Position numbers and translations under genes: made by a program. The notes beneath the pieces were generated by a model. The model was not told the origin of the DNA. It ran no database searches and saw nothing but the letters and a program-made list of their open reading frames with translations. Below, one piece after another: positions 11,601 through 21,946 of a DNA stretch of 64,000 nucleotides. This stretch comes from Multifurca ochricompacta. Its lineage: Eukaryota; Basidiomycota; Agaricomycetes; Russulales; Russulaceae. Every line of letters begins with the position of its first letter. The first letter of the stretch is position 1. The DNA lies in NCBI GenBank assembly GCA_022496185.1, contig WTXG01000044.1, positions 62,001-126,000 on the forward strand, in the 5' to 3' direction.

Positions 11601-13692
11601 ACGGGCTCTTAAACCAGGTGCATCTTTCTCTGTGCATTGTTTGTAATAAACAACTGGTCGTGGTGCCTATGCGAGGCGAAAGTTCATGCTGTCTGGGGCA
11701 TTATTCCCAGGGCAGGTGTATTGTCGGTGTCAAGAGTCGGTATTCGGCTTTCAACTTGAAAGGGTCTAGGAAGGCGGCACTGCCTATCCTAAGACGGTCG
11801 TGGTGGGGTCGAAGTGTTCATCAAAAATGTCCACACGTTACCAGTTGGTAGACTGAATCTAAATTCCTTCTAGTACATTTCTCTCCCATTCAGTCATTCT
11901 GGTCCATCATGCTTGACCATAAGTCAGCTACACAGTGGTCCTCGTGTTGGGTTCTGCGAGTGCGCAATGCAACTCGTTCAAAGGTGTTGTTTCAGGAAGG
12001 GGTGAGTGATCGATATTTCTTTCAAGGCGAAAAAGAGGGGGGGGGGGGGCGTCGGTCTGGTGTGAATGGAGGCTCGAGGTTACTGGGTTCGAAGTCAAGG
12101 GGTTTTGGTTGTGTTTTCTGGGGGTTATCAGTCATATGAATACTGATGACTGGTCGCGCTGGGTGGAAATGGAATACACGTCGTAGGGAAGTTGACGTTC
12201 TGGAGTGATGAGGGTAACTTCAGAGTCATAGACAAGTATCCGCCGCAGCAAGGTCAGAAGTGATGAGTTGTAGCTTAGTCCAGTAAGAAAGTTGTCTGGG
12301 TTTTGTCTTTCATGCCGGCAAGCGCGACAGGCTTTGTCGTATTTCACAGTTTAAGGAGTGATAGACTCGAATGGTGTTTCTTCTGGTTTGTAGTACCATA
12401 TCAGTGACTGATATCGCAACTAGGGAGGCGGCTGCTTCCTTGGTAGCGCATCTTTTCTTTGGGTTTGTGGTGCTAGTAGCAAGCAGCTGACTGGGGAACA
12501 GCAGTGTTCCTCGTGCGGCGAAGGGCAACAGGCCCCAAGATCCTTCAAGTCAGTGTTGGCCGCAGCCATCTTTGTTCTCGCAACCAGTGGACGACGGGTC
12601 CGAAACTGGTGCATTCCATAGTGAGACACCAATAAGGAGTCCCCCTACACAGTTCTCTCGGGTGCGATGAGGGATACCTGAGATCCTAAACTCGCGCGTT
12701 CATTCTGTTCGGGCGTGTGCAATACATCGCTCTTGGCGCAATCTGGGAGGCGGCCAGCTCCCAGATCAGGTGCGTTCTTCCATGTACAGTGTCCATAATG
12801 AGCAACTGGTCGCGGTACGGTATGGAGCATTCATTCGTGCAGCTCGGGGGGCGTAAGTCCCGAGGTAAGCACAATCTGATCGTCAATTGTAGGTGATCAA
12901 GCAGTTTCCTTGGGCCATGACAGTGCCAGGCCCAGTACAGTCGCTCGGGGTGGGGTTCGAGGCGTTCGTCAGAAACAATCGCACGTTACCGACAGGGAGA
13001 CTTAGTCTGGTTACTATCGGCACGTTTTCTATTCCCATTCATTCTTTGTTCTCAACACCAGAAGTGTCGTTCATATTGTGCCAAAAGAGTGCACAGCGCA
13101 ACTCGTTCTGGATGGGACATCGAGTGTAGGTCATCCTCTCGTGGGTCTAACGGTGGTATGAGAGAGGGTTGTTGGAAAAGAGAGGTGGTTCTGTGGTTGG
13201 GTTCTGGGTTTGGTCGGGCGGGGAGTTTGTCTGAAGGGCATCCCTTCCGAGGACAAGAGGAAGAGTGGTTCTGTTGGACATAATGGGGAATTGACTTATC
13301 GTTTCCCATCCAAGTCATTCCTCTTTTCTACAGCTTCACAGTGAAGGGTCTGTCGGCGTTCGCAGCGGGATGCGATCAATATCAGACAAGGTGTTACTTT
13401 TGCTTTGTTCATGTTTCATAACAATAGAGTAGTGTCAATGGGTGTTCATCGTGACTAGGAAAGGGGTGGTTGGATAATGCGGGCTGGAGCGCTGCAACCG
13501 GGAGATTGCGGGTGACCTCCCGGGGCTCTCTTGATTAACGAATCGTTCGGGAGCTTTCATGTCGGGGGTGTAAATCAATGGCAAGTTCTCACTCGTGCCT
13601 CCTACGACTGGAGAGAGGCTCGCGTTCAAGTTCTTCTGCTGAGGTCTGATTGTACAATCTGAACGGAACCGCGTGCTCGAGACTTGACATAA
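8677..13692 (-). other. element L internal region, no coding capacity
   Basis: The 5.0-kb interior is GC-moderate and has only short unrelated open frames with no recognisable motif. Visible structure includes the polypurine tract next to 8676, a purine-rich run at 10676-10726, a G-run at about 12040-12052, a phrase like CTTCTGGTCAGG recurring near 9645, 10170, 10410 and 10625, and an imperfect direct duplication (about 11560-11990 versus 12700-13115). The PBS is at the right end. It resembles the interior of a large retrotransposon derivative and is not degraded gag-pol that I can recognise. Confidence 0.6.
13680..13690 (-). other. element L self-priming PBS
   Basis: On the minus strand the bases two nucleotides inside the 5' LTR read ATGTCAAGTCT. 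This is the exact reverse complement of AGACTTGACAT at 14146-14156 (minus strand) in the LTR, which lies 34 nt downstream of a TATA-like TACTTAAG (14183-14190). The two-nucleotide gap to the LTR is the same as in B, C, D and F. Confidence 0.75.
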
Positions 13693-14858
13693 TGTAACGC
13701 TCGGCAGGGCGTTTCCTGTGCGACATGCACGGGTCCGCAGGATCCGTTCAGGGCCTCGGCTGCGGGAGTGGGCTCTGTACTCCCGGGACAGTGCCTCTGG
13801 GCTCGTGACAAGCCCAGCACAGCCTGGCAAGCTGCACCAGGCCTTCTTAGCATCAGAAGGGAGAGGATCTGCACCATAACCAGGTGCTGAGGGAGACGGG
13901 AAGAGTCAGTCAAAGGGAGCTAATCCCCTCTGACTGTTAAGCTGGAATCAGGCTTAGCTGCAGTGCTAGAAGCACACCAAGCAGACTAAAGCCAAAGGGA
14001 ATGAAGGGAAAGGGGACAGGTTCAAAAGGAAAGGTGCACACCCATTGCCAGAGGCAATGGGGTCCCTTCAGGGAGGTCAAAAGTGTAAAGGGGCAAAGGG
14101 TGCAGTGGATTTCCGAATCAGAGATATCTAGGCTGAAGGTACAAGATGTCAAGTCTGGGGTTCTACTGACTGTCTACAGGGTCTTAAGTACTGTATCAGA
14201 GATCTGGTACTGTAGATAATCAAGTCCTTATCATCCAATAGTAGCTAAGATGTTAAATATAGTCCATGATAAGGATAAGCCTTATCAGAAGCATAGTCAT
14301 GTGGGGCAGCCCCACAGGAGTCCTATCAGTGTGGGAATACTCCCACAGGAGTCAGAGAAGAGGGTCAAGTGATTGATGGGTCAGATGATCTAAGGGGTCA
14401 TGATCAAAGCCCAAGATCACATGGTCAAAGAGGTCACATGGTCAAGGGTCACATGATAGGTCATGTGCCTACAGGTCATGTGGCCTGGAGGGGCAAATGC
14501 AAGCCAAAGTTGTCTTGTATTCAGAGTCAGGTTTGGCAGGGACAGTGTCAGAGATCCTATGGGTGTCAGCCACAGGGACAGGGTACAGATGCTGGCCAAA
14601 ACAGAGGCCAAGCATCAGGGGAAAGGGGAATGCAGCCATCAGCACAGTAGCTGAACTATCAGTGAGTCAGGTGCAGGTATCAAGGGTAAGGGGTCCTGAG
14701 AGCATCATGTCACAGGCATCAGGGTGGGGTCCTGGGCATACAAGCCACAGGCATCAGGCAGTAGAGTTATAGAGGCAAGGGTCATATGTGCAGAAGGCAG
14801 AGGTCAGGAGTGGGTATGGCATCAAGGAAGGGTCAGGGAAAAGAGTGGGGTTGTAACA
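13693..14858 (-). repeat. element L 5' LTR with promoter
   Basis: This 1166-bp LTR acts as the 5' LTR in minus orientation. U3 runs down from 14858 and contains five E-boxes (14418-14482). A TATA-like TACTTAAG sits at 14183-14190 and the presumed transcript start is near 14156. It retains the 35-bp segment near 14724-14760 that the other LTR lacks. Confidence 0.92.
14146..14190 (-). promoter_or_regulatory. element L core promoter and RNA self-primer segment
   Basis: TATA-like TACTTAAG on the minus strand (14190-14183) is followed 34 nt later by AGACTTGACAT (14156-14146). The spacing equals that in D (33598 to 33564). The 11 nt are complementary to the PBS at 13680-13690. Confidence 0.55.
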
Positions 14859-15568
14859 CTATGGCAGCCGGTGTGTCAGGGAGAAAGTCAATGGCATGAT
14901 CCCATGGCCGTTCTGGAGGAAAGCGATGTGACTCTTCCTCGGAGAATACCTTCCAATGCCGCTGGTAAACCTCCGGCACTATCTCATGGTAGGTCTTCTC
15001 CTTCTGTCCTTGTACCGCCTTCTGGGCCAGTTCTGATGCTTTGGTGACGTAGCAATAGCCGGGGTCTTTTTCTGTACGTGCAGCCCCTATTACTGGATGC
15101 TGGATTGCATAGTCATACCCTATTGACGTAATGATAGTGGGATATGATTCTTTATCCATTGTCGCATCAGCCCAGTTGATCTTTGGTTCGAATGCGGCAA
15201 GCCACGGGTATCCTAGGATGAGGTCTTCGTCTCCTAGGTCCGTAACTAGGAAACGAATGTTTTTTGTAGCTTCTCCGACCTGGACTCTTAGATCCGTATA
15301 GTGAGTGATCTTTCCAGCGCAATTGGCTGTTCCGTCAATATTCCAGATGTTCTTCTCCTGGGGAAGTGCCAGCTGTCCCAAACCCAGGGTTTTGACGAGT
15401 CGTGGGTGAATAAAATTGTCTGTGGCTCCAGAGTCCACTAAAATATCTCGATCGGCCGTCCTCTGTGTAGTTTCAAAATGGACTGGTATTTTCAATGATT
15501 TGAATCGACTAGCATACACAGAGGTAACATGGAGTGCTCACGCCCAGGCCGATGGGTTTGAGCCTAAC
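14859..15568 (-). CDS. pol: element B pol, 5' part: protease
   Basis: The N-terminal part of B pol lies in the -1 frame relative to gag, with the shift at the T5 run near 15564-15572. It shows the aspartic protease motif D-I-L-V-D-S-G-A-T-D-N-F (near 15420) and the L-I-L-G-Y-P-W-L motif near 15210. It is open until the L insertion, after residues ...DTPAA, with the next residues ([12 protein letters not shown]) expected at 7545. There are no internal stops. Confidence 0.9.
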
Positions 15569-17065
15569 AAAAATCCTTTTTCGCAAACGCCTTTTCTACC
15601 AATATGGCGCGCACTTCCTCACTCTCCTTCATCATGTTAGCCCATATATCCTGAGCCTTCTCTTCTTTCGACCGTTTATCCACGGCGGGGGGGTTATTCT
15701 GGACAGGATGTTCTGTCGTCACAGTGGCAGTGGCAACTCGTGCCCCCTTCTTGGGACAGTCCCGGGACATGTGTCCCAGTGCTCTGCAACGGAAGCAACG
15801 CCCTTCTTTCATCAGCGTCTGCCGCTCATCCTCCGTAAGTGCTGCCCGAGCTCGGGCCCGATCGGCAGAGGTATCCATAGCGTTTGGATCCCTCTGCCCA
15901 TGCGGCGCGGGTTTGACCCCAAACGCTGCCTTCCACTGGTCTCTGGTTTTTCCTTTCTTGGTGTCGACTCCGAATCTCGTCTGGAAGTCGAGGTAGTCTT
16001 GCTGCTGTCTTCGAGCGGCATCAACCCAAGCGTCCCAGTCCTGAGGATGATGGAACTGGATGATGTTCTTGACTAGGGGGTTGGGCAAACCCTGCGAAAA
16101 GAGGTCTAGCGTTGCCTCTTCATCGGTGTCATAGCCGGCTCTGTTGGCCAGGCTTCTGAACTTGGCGATGTATGCGTCAAGTTCTCCTTTCTCCATTCTA
16201 AGGGACTTTAGTTCCCGGGCTGCTTTCTGCTTGGCCTGTCCGTCTGTAAAGGCGTCCTTGAACCTTTCTGCTATGGTCTCCCAAAGACCTTCGCTTGTGG
16301 TCCGACGCCCGCTTTCAACCTGCTCATTGAGCCACTCCAGCTGCTCCATTGTCCAGTCATCCACTGCATCCCCTCGAATCAAGGAGAGAAACAGATTGGC
16401 TCGTTGGAACGGGTTTACAATCTGTGGGACATCATGATTGAAGTTCTTGAATGTTGTGAACTCCAACATGAACTTCTTGCTTTGTGATTGGTCCCCAGCG
16501 AATGTTTGGGGCAATACTCCGGACAGACGTCCGGAGGGGGGGGGATGTTTGGTGGTGGTGCCACAGGGGCTGGTGGGGCAGGGTCTGGAAGTTGGGCGGC
16601 GATGGTGGACATGTTCGGGGTGATGGTATTGGTGGATTGTATAGAGATCTGGGGAGTTGTCAAAGCAGGGGCTCTGAACGTGACAACTTCGGGCGCAACT
16701 GGGGCTGTAGACGACACTAATACCAGTGCTTCTTCACTATGTTCTTCTATGTACTCCTCTGGTTCGGAGTCCGTGACGATGGCCGGGGGATTTTCTCTCC
16801 ACGGGCCTAGTCCAAATTCGGGTGGGGCGGGTCCAGTAGTGACCCAAGAGTGTCGGCTGTCCGAGTATCAGATGCGATACCAAACTCTCTTCTCGTCGTC
16901 GTATTCTACCGGTTGGTATCTTCCGTCATGATAGACGTAGTATCCAAACTCGGACTCAAAGTCTTTCCAGGTGGCAGAGCCAAGTACTTGTTGTGAAAGA
17001 TTAGGCTCGTCTCTGCGTTCGATGAGTTCTTCTTTAAAGAGGGTCTGACTGCGGCTGGAAGCCAC
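15564..17065 (-). pseudogene. gag: element B gag: stop plus -1 frame change
   Basis: Gag begins at a conserved GTG-GCT-TCC (no ATG) 20 nt inside the 5' LTR. The N-terminal domain (SRSQTLFKEELIERRD..., FGYYVYHDGRYQPVEYDDEKRVWY) is followed by a Pro-rich linker. A TGA at about 16868-16870 replaces Arg (I-R-Y-S-D-S in sisters). At a C9 run (16535-16543) the downstream capsid frame lies -1. The capsid (MLEFTTFKNFNHDVPQIVNPFQRANLFLSLIRGDAVDDW...) and a CX2CX4HX4C knuckle (C-F-R-C ... H ... C) follow, and gag ends at TAG 15564-15566 just after the T5 frameshift run. Confidence 0.85.
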
Positions 17066-17071
17066 GATGAG

Positions 17072-17082
17072 AGACTCGACTT
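17072..17082 (-). other. element B self-priming PBS
   Basis: AAGTCGAGTCT on the minus strand, two nucleotides inside the 5' LTR. It is the exact reverse complement of AGACTCGACTT in the LTR (17318-17308, minus strand), which follows a TATATA box. Confidence 0.8.
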
Positions 17083-17084
17083 GA

Positions 17085-17673
17085 TGTTACGTCTGGTGCG
17101 GGACGTTCCACACGACTTGTGTGACAGCGTGCTAAGTGGGTTCAGATAAGAGACCAATAAGATCCCTTGGAGTCAAGAGGGTATGAGTCAAAGTCCTAGG
17201 GGCTGTACCCTAAGACGATGTTGAGCGGAAAGTGCCAAAAGCACTGAGACAGGCAGACGTTCAAGGGACAAAGGGAAGTCCAGAAGACAAGCACCGATGT
17301 ATTCAATAAGTCGAGTCTGAGGTCTACAATGTAGCTACAGCGGGCTTATATACGTAATCGAGTGGGCGTCTAAAGATAAGATAACCTAGAATCATGTGGG
17401 CCCGAATATACGAAAGCGGAGGGCGTAAAGCCATGCTTCTGATAGGGAATTAAGTAAGTGTCCGGTCTTAGAGATAAGGGATAAGAGATAAGCAAACGGC
17501 AGGCCAAACATAAGTACAGCAATATAAACAATAGCAAAGACGGTCACAGGGAAGGAAGCAAGGCACGTGAAGGATCCCACGATGGAGACGTGATCTGGTA
17601 GTGGAGAGTAGGTGGTAGGGAGGGGTGTCGTTGGGTAAAAAGAAAAAGACAGGGAGGGACGGGGTTTGTAACA
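17085..17673 (-). repeat. element B 5' LTR
   Basis: 589-bp LTR, TGTTACG...GTAACA on the + strand, paired with 2880-3469. It is followed by TSD CCCGC. It contains the TATA box and the 11-nt primer segment on the minus strand. Confidence 0.95.
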
Positions 17674-19827
17674 CCCGCCACCTTCCAAGGATTTATGAAT
17701 TCCATCTTCTCCGATATGATCGCAAAAGGGGATGTTGCTGTATATATGGACGACATTTTAGTCTTCTCACCCGATGTGGAGAAACATAGAAAAGATGTCA
17801 GAGAAGTCCTAAAGTGACTAGAAGAGTATGACCTCTTCTTGAAACCCCAGAAGTGCGACTTTGATAAAGATCACATGGAGTACCTTGGACTTATCATATC
17901 TGAGGGACAAGTCAGAATGGACCCTGGGAAGGTCCAAGTGGTCAAAGACTGGCAAACCCCGAAAACTCTAAAAGAAGTCCGCGCCTTTATTGGCTTTGCC
18001 AATTTTTATAGACGCTTTATACAAGGGTTCTCGATTATCGCCAGACCACTTCATGACCTGACAAAGAAAAATCAACCCTGGCAGTGGGAAAGACCACAGC
18101 AAGAGGCTTTCGACGCCTTAAAGAGGAGATTCATTCAGATGCCTATCCTGGCAATCTACGATCCTGATCTCCCAACCCAGGTCGAAACAGACGCTTCGGG
18201 ATTTGCCACTGGAGGCATATTATCCCAAAAACACACTGATAACCTTTGGCACCCTATCACCTTCCGATCGCAGTCAATGTCGGAAGCAGAAAGAAATTAT
18301 GAAATATATGATAGGGAAATGCTCGGTATAATCCATGCCCTAGAAGACTGGCGCCACTTCTTAGAAGGGCTTCTCCAGTTCGAGATAGTAACAGATCACA
18401 AGAATATTGAATGGTGGAGATCCATGCGAGACCTTACTAGACGTCAAGCACGATGGGCTCTCTATCTAAGCAGATTCAATTTCACGATCCAATACAAAAA
18501 GGGGCACCTTATGCAAGCAGACGCCTTAAGCCGATTCTCAGCAGACCAGGTGTTAGACAACGAGGACAACAAACAAGTCCAGGTCCTCAAGCCGGAACAC
18601 TTTCTTAGTGCGGCACGGGCCCATTATCGCCCACAGAGTTCTCCCCTTATGGAACGCATAAAGAAGGCAGGAAGCAGGGAAGCAGAAGTTATAGAAGGAT
18701 TAAAAACCCTTACCAAAACTGCTCCCAGTGCCTTAAAAGATGGCGTCAACCTTTGGGAAGAAGAAGATGGCCTAGTTTACTACAAAGGGAAACTTTATGT
18801 ACCCAATGTACCAGATCTCCGAAAAGACATTATTCGGGATTGTCATGATTCGGTTACAGCCGGTCACCCTGGTAAAAACGGGACCATCGAGTTGGTATCA
18901 CGCTATTATTGGTGGCCCAGAATGGCACAATATATTATGCGCTATGTCGAAGGATGCGACTGATGTCAGTGATATCGGATGGATAAGCACCCAGTCGCCC
19001 CTCTGCAACCACTGGAAGTTCCAGAAGGACCCTGGCAAATGATCGGAGTAGATCTGATCACAGGGCTACCTTCCTCTTCTGGGAAAGATGCGATCTTAAC
19101 AATAGTAGATCATTATACAAAGCAAGTGCATCTTTTCCCAGTTACAAGTGGTATTACAGCAGATGGCGTGGGAAAAATATACTTCGACCATGTATTCCCC
19201 CTGCATGGGATCCCCAAAAGTATTGTCAGTGACAGGGGTCCCCAGTTTGCAGCAAGGACCATGCGCGCCACCTTGAAGCATTTAGGGGTGAACAGTAGTC
19301 TCACCACAGCCTATCATCCACAAGCCAATGGTATGACAGAGCGTAAAAATCAAGAAATAGAACAATATTTACGACTCTTCATTGGCAAGAGACAGGATGA
19401 CTGGATCGAGCTACTCCCCACAGCGGAGTTCGTATTAAACACGAGGAAGTCCTCAGCAACGGATCATACCCCATTTGAATTACTCTATGGGTATACCCCG
19501 GACTTCACTATCCCCGCGGGACGTGCCACTGGCATCCCCAGCTTAGACCAACGCCTACAACAGTTACGTCTCGCCCGACGCGACGCAGAGGCAGCTATGA
19601 GGCTTAGCAAGACACGTATGACTCGTGATCTAGCTCAATCAGGGCACAATTTCCCAAAGGAGGGAGATTATGTCTGGTTGCAGTCCAAAAACATTAAAAT
19701 CCACCAGCAGTCCCAGAAGCTCGGTCCCAAACAGTTAGGACCATTCAAAGTTCTGAAGAAACTTAGTGACCTGGATTACAAATTGGACTTGCCTCCGGCA
19801 CTGAAAGTCCACAATATATTCCATGTG
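17674..19827 (+). pseudogene. pol: element A pol, 3' part: RT, RNase H, integrase (truncated)
   Basis: A's pol continues after B. RT resumes at T-F-Q-G-F and has V-Y-M-D-D-I-L near 17740-17760. RNase H carries the V-E-T-D-A-S-G and D-R-E-M-L-G-I motifs. Integrase shows the H...H...C zinc region, V-D-L-I-T-G, V-S-D-R-G-P-Q-F and M-T-E-R-K-N-Q catalytic positions. TGA codons at 17815-17817 and 18961-18963 replace Arg expected from context (LK-R-LEEY, CD-R-CQ). The protein is cut after K-V-H-N-I-F-H-V by element C at 19828; the remainder, including any chromodomain and the 3' LTR of A, is not found in the window. Confidence 0.9.
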
Positions 19828-20413
19828 TGTTACAACCTCTACCATCTGTCCCCGTTTTCTTTTCACTCCCCAACGATGACCCCTCCTTGCCACCCACTTT
19901 GCACTTCTCCATCACGTCTCCATCCTGGGATCCCTCACGTGCCCTACTTCCATCCCCATGACCCGCTTTGAACTTGTTGATGCGCTGTATACCTATGTTT
20001 GACTCTTATCTCGCTATCTCTTTATCTTTACGACCGGACACTTACTTAATACCCTATCAGAAGCTAGACTTTACGCCGTCCGCTTCTGTATATTTGGGCC
20101 CACTTGACTCCGTGTCCTTATCTCGTAGACGCCCATCGAGTTACGTATATAAGTCCACTGTAGCTACCTTGTAGACCCCAGACTTGACTTATTGAATACA
20201 TCAGTGCCTGTCTTCTGGACATCCCCTTTTATCTCTGACTCAGTTGTCTCAAGTACTTCCGGTACTTTTCCGCTCAACATCGTCTTAGGGAAGCGCCCCT
20301 TTGACTTTGACTCATCCTGTCCTATCTCCAAGGAGCCTTATTGGTTTCTTACCCGAACCTACGAACTGCGCTGTCACACAAGTTGTGTGGAACGTCCCGC
20401 ACCGGGCGTAACA
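19828..20413 (+). repeat. element C 5' LTR
   Basis: 586 bp, TGTTACAACC...GCGTAACA. TATATAAG lies at about 20146-20153 and the primer segment AGACTTGACTT at 20180-20190. From there to gag there is no ATG. It pairs with 33953-34538. Confidence 0.95.
20146..20190 (+). promoter_or_regulatory. element C core promoter and RNA self-primer segment
   Basis: A TATATAAG box is followed 34 nt later by AGACTTGACTT (20180-20190), the presumed 5' end of the transcript. It is the exact complement of the PBS at 20416-20426. Confidence 0.65.
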
Positions 20414-20415
20414 TC

Positions 20416-20426
20416 AAGTCAAGTCT
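20416..20426 (+). other. element C self-priming PBS
   Basis: AAGTCAAGTCT two nucleotides after the LTR. It differs from the B/D/F site (AAGTCGAGTCT) by one base, and the C LTR carries the matching change (AGACTTGACTT), so pairing is preserved. Confidence 0.82.
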
Positions 20427-20431
20427 CTCAT

Positions 20432-21946
20432 CGTGGCTTCCAGCCGCAGTCAGACCTTGTTTAAAGAAGAGCTCATCGAATGAAGAGACGAGAATAATCT
20501 TTCGCAGCAGACACTTGGTTCTGCCGCCTGGAAAGATTTTGAGTCCGAGTTTGGATACTACGTCTATCACGACAGAAGATACCAACTGGTAGAATACGAC
20601 GACGAGAAGAGGGTTTGGTATCGTATCCGATACTTGGACAGCCGACACTCTTGGGTCACTACAGGACCTGCCCCACCTGAATTCGGATTAGGACCGTGGA
20701 GAGAGAATCCCCCGGCCATTGTCACAGACTCTGAACCAGAAGAGTACGTAGAAGAACCTAGCGAAGAAGCACTGGTATTAGCGTCGACTACAACCCCAGT
20801 TGCACCGGCAGTTGTCACGTTCAGAGCCCCTGCTTTGACAACTCCTCAGATATCTGTACAGTCCACCAGCACCGTCACCACAAAACAAAAAATGTCCACT
20901 ATCGCCGCCCAGCTCCCCGACCCAGCCCCTCCTCCTCCACCACCTCCAGCAGTCATGATGCAGCCGAACATACCCCACCCTCTGGACGACTGTCAGGAGT
21001 ATTACCCCAGACGTTCACTGGGGACCGCTCCCAGAGCAAGAAGTTTATGTTGGAATTTACAACATTCAAAAACTTCAACCACAACGTCCCCCAGATCATT
21101 AACCCCTTCCAACGCGCCAACCTCTTCCTATCTTTGATACGAGGGGATGCAGTAGATGACTGGACAATGGAACAGCTGGAGTGGCTGAACGAACAAGTTG
21201 AAAGTGGTTGTCGCACCACTAGTGAAGTTCTCTGGGAAACTATCGCCCAGAGATTCAAAGATGCATTTACGGACGGACAGGCCAAGCAGAAGGCTGCCTG
21301 AGAATTAAAGTCCCTTAAGATGGAAAAGGGAGAACTGGATGCCTATGTGGCCAAATTCAGAAGCCTGGCTAACAGAGCCGGGTATGACATGGATGAAGAG
21401 GCAACACTAGACCTCTTCTCGCAAGGATTGCCTAACCCACTGGTCAAAAACATCATCCAGTTCCACCACCCCCAGGACTGGGATGCATGGGTTGATGCTG
21501 CTCGGCGACAGCAGCAAGATTATCTCGACTTCCAAACACGCTTTGGCGTTGACACCAAGAAAGGAAAAACTCGAGACCAGTGGAAGGCTGCCTTTGGAGT
21601 CAAGCCCGCCCATGCTCCCCAGAGGGATCCGAATGCAATGGATACCTCTGCTGACAGAACCAGAGCACGGGTTGCACTAACGGAAGACGAAAGGCAGACA
21701 TTGATGAAGGAAGGGAGGTGCTTTCGCTGTAAAGCACTGGGCCATATGTCAAGAGAATGCCCGAAGAAAGGAGTACGAGTGGCAGAAGCAACGGTTGCGC
21801 CTGTCTGTAACAACCCGCCCACCATCGATAAAAAGACACCAACAAAAGAAGAGAAAGCGCAGGAAATATGGACAAACATGATGAAGGAGAGCGAGGAAGT
21901 GCAGGCCATCTTGGTAGAAAAGGCCTTCGCCAAAAAGGATTTTTGA
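20432..21946 (+). pseudogene. gag: element C gag: two stops plus -1 frame change
   Basis: It begins at the conserved GTG-GCT-TCC with no ATG nearby. N-terminal domain, Pro-rich linker, capsid (MLEFTTFKNFNHNVPQIINPFQ, residues about 200 onward) and a CX2CX4HX4C knuckle near 21721-21762 are all visible. TGA at 20480-20482 and 21299-21301 replace Arg (IE-R-RD and AA-R-EL). Between the Pro-rich linker and the capsid the frame steps -1 near 20965-20980, the same place as in B. Gag stops at TGA 21944-21946, with pol in the -1 frame across TTTTT (21940-21944). Confidence 0.87.

Larger units (their letters stand above)
7546..14858 (-). mobile_element. element L: large non-coding LTR retrotransposon
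   Basis: This LTR element is inserted into B pol with TSD CTATG (7541-7545 and 14859-14863). The LTRs are 7546-8676 (1131 bp) and 13693-14858 (1166 bp). Orientation is minus: the PBS lies next to the right LTR (13680-13690) and the polypurine tract next to the left LTR. The 5.0-kb internal region shows no gag, protease, RT or integrase in any frame, so it is non-autonomous (LARD-like). Its 11-nt self-complementary PBS and its 3' tract (CTAGCTGGGCCAGCTAG...GAGGGGGTGA) match the plan of the B/C/D/F gypsy family, which could supply proteins in trans. Confidence 0.9.
2880..17673 (-). mobile_element. Ty3/gypsy chromodomain element B, interrupted by L
   Basis: A complete gypsy element in reverse orientation, inserted in the RT of A with TSD CCCGC (2875-2879 and 17674-17678). 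The LTRs are 2880-3469 and 17085-17673. In sense order it carries gag (17065-15564), pol (15570-14859 then 7545-4773) and ORF3 (4733-3501). The 7.3-kb element L splits pol. Its LTRs differ by about nine substitutions plus a 1-bp length difference, almost all CpG transitions, so the insertion is moderately young. Confidence 0.95.
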
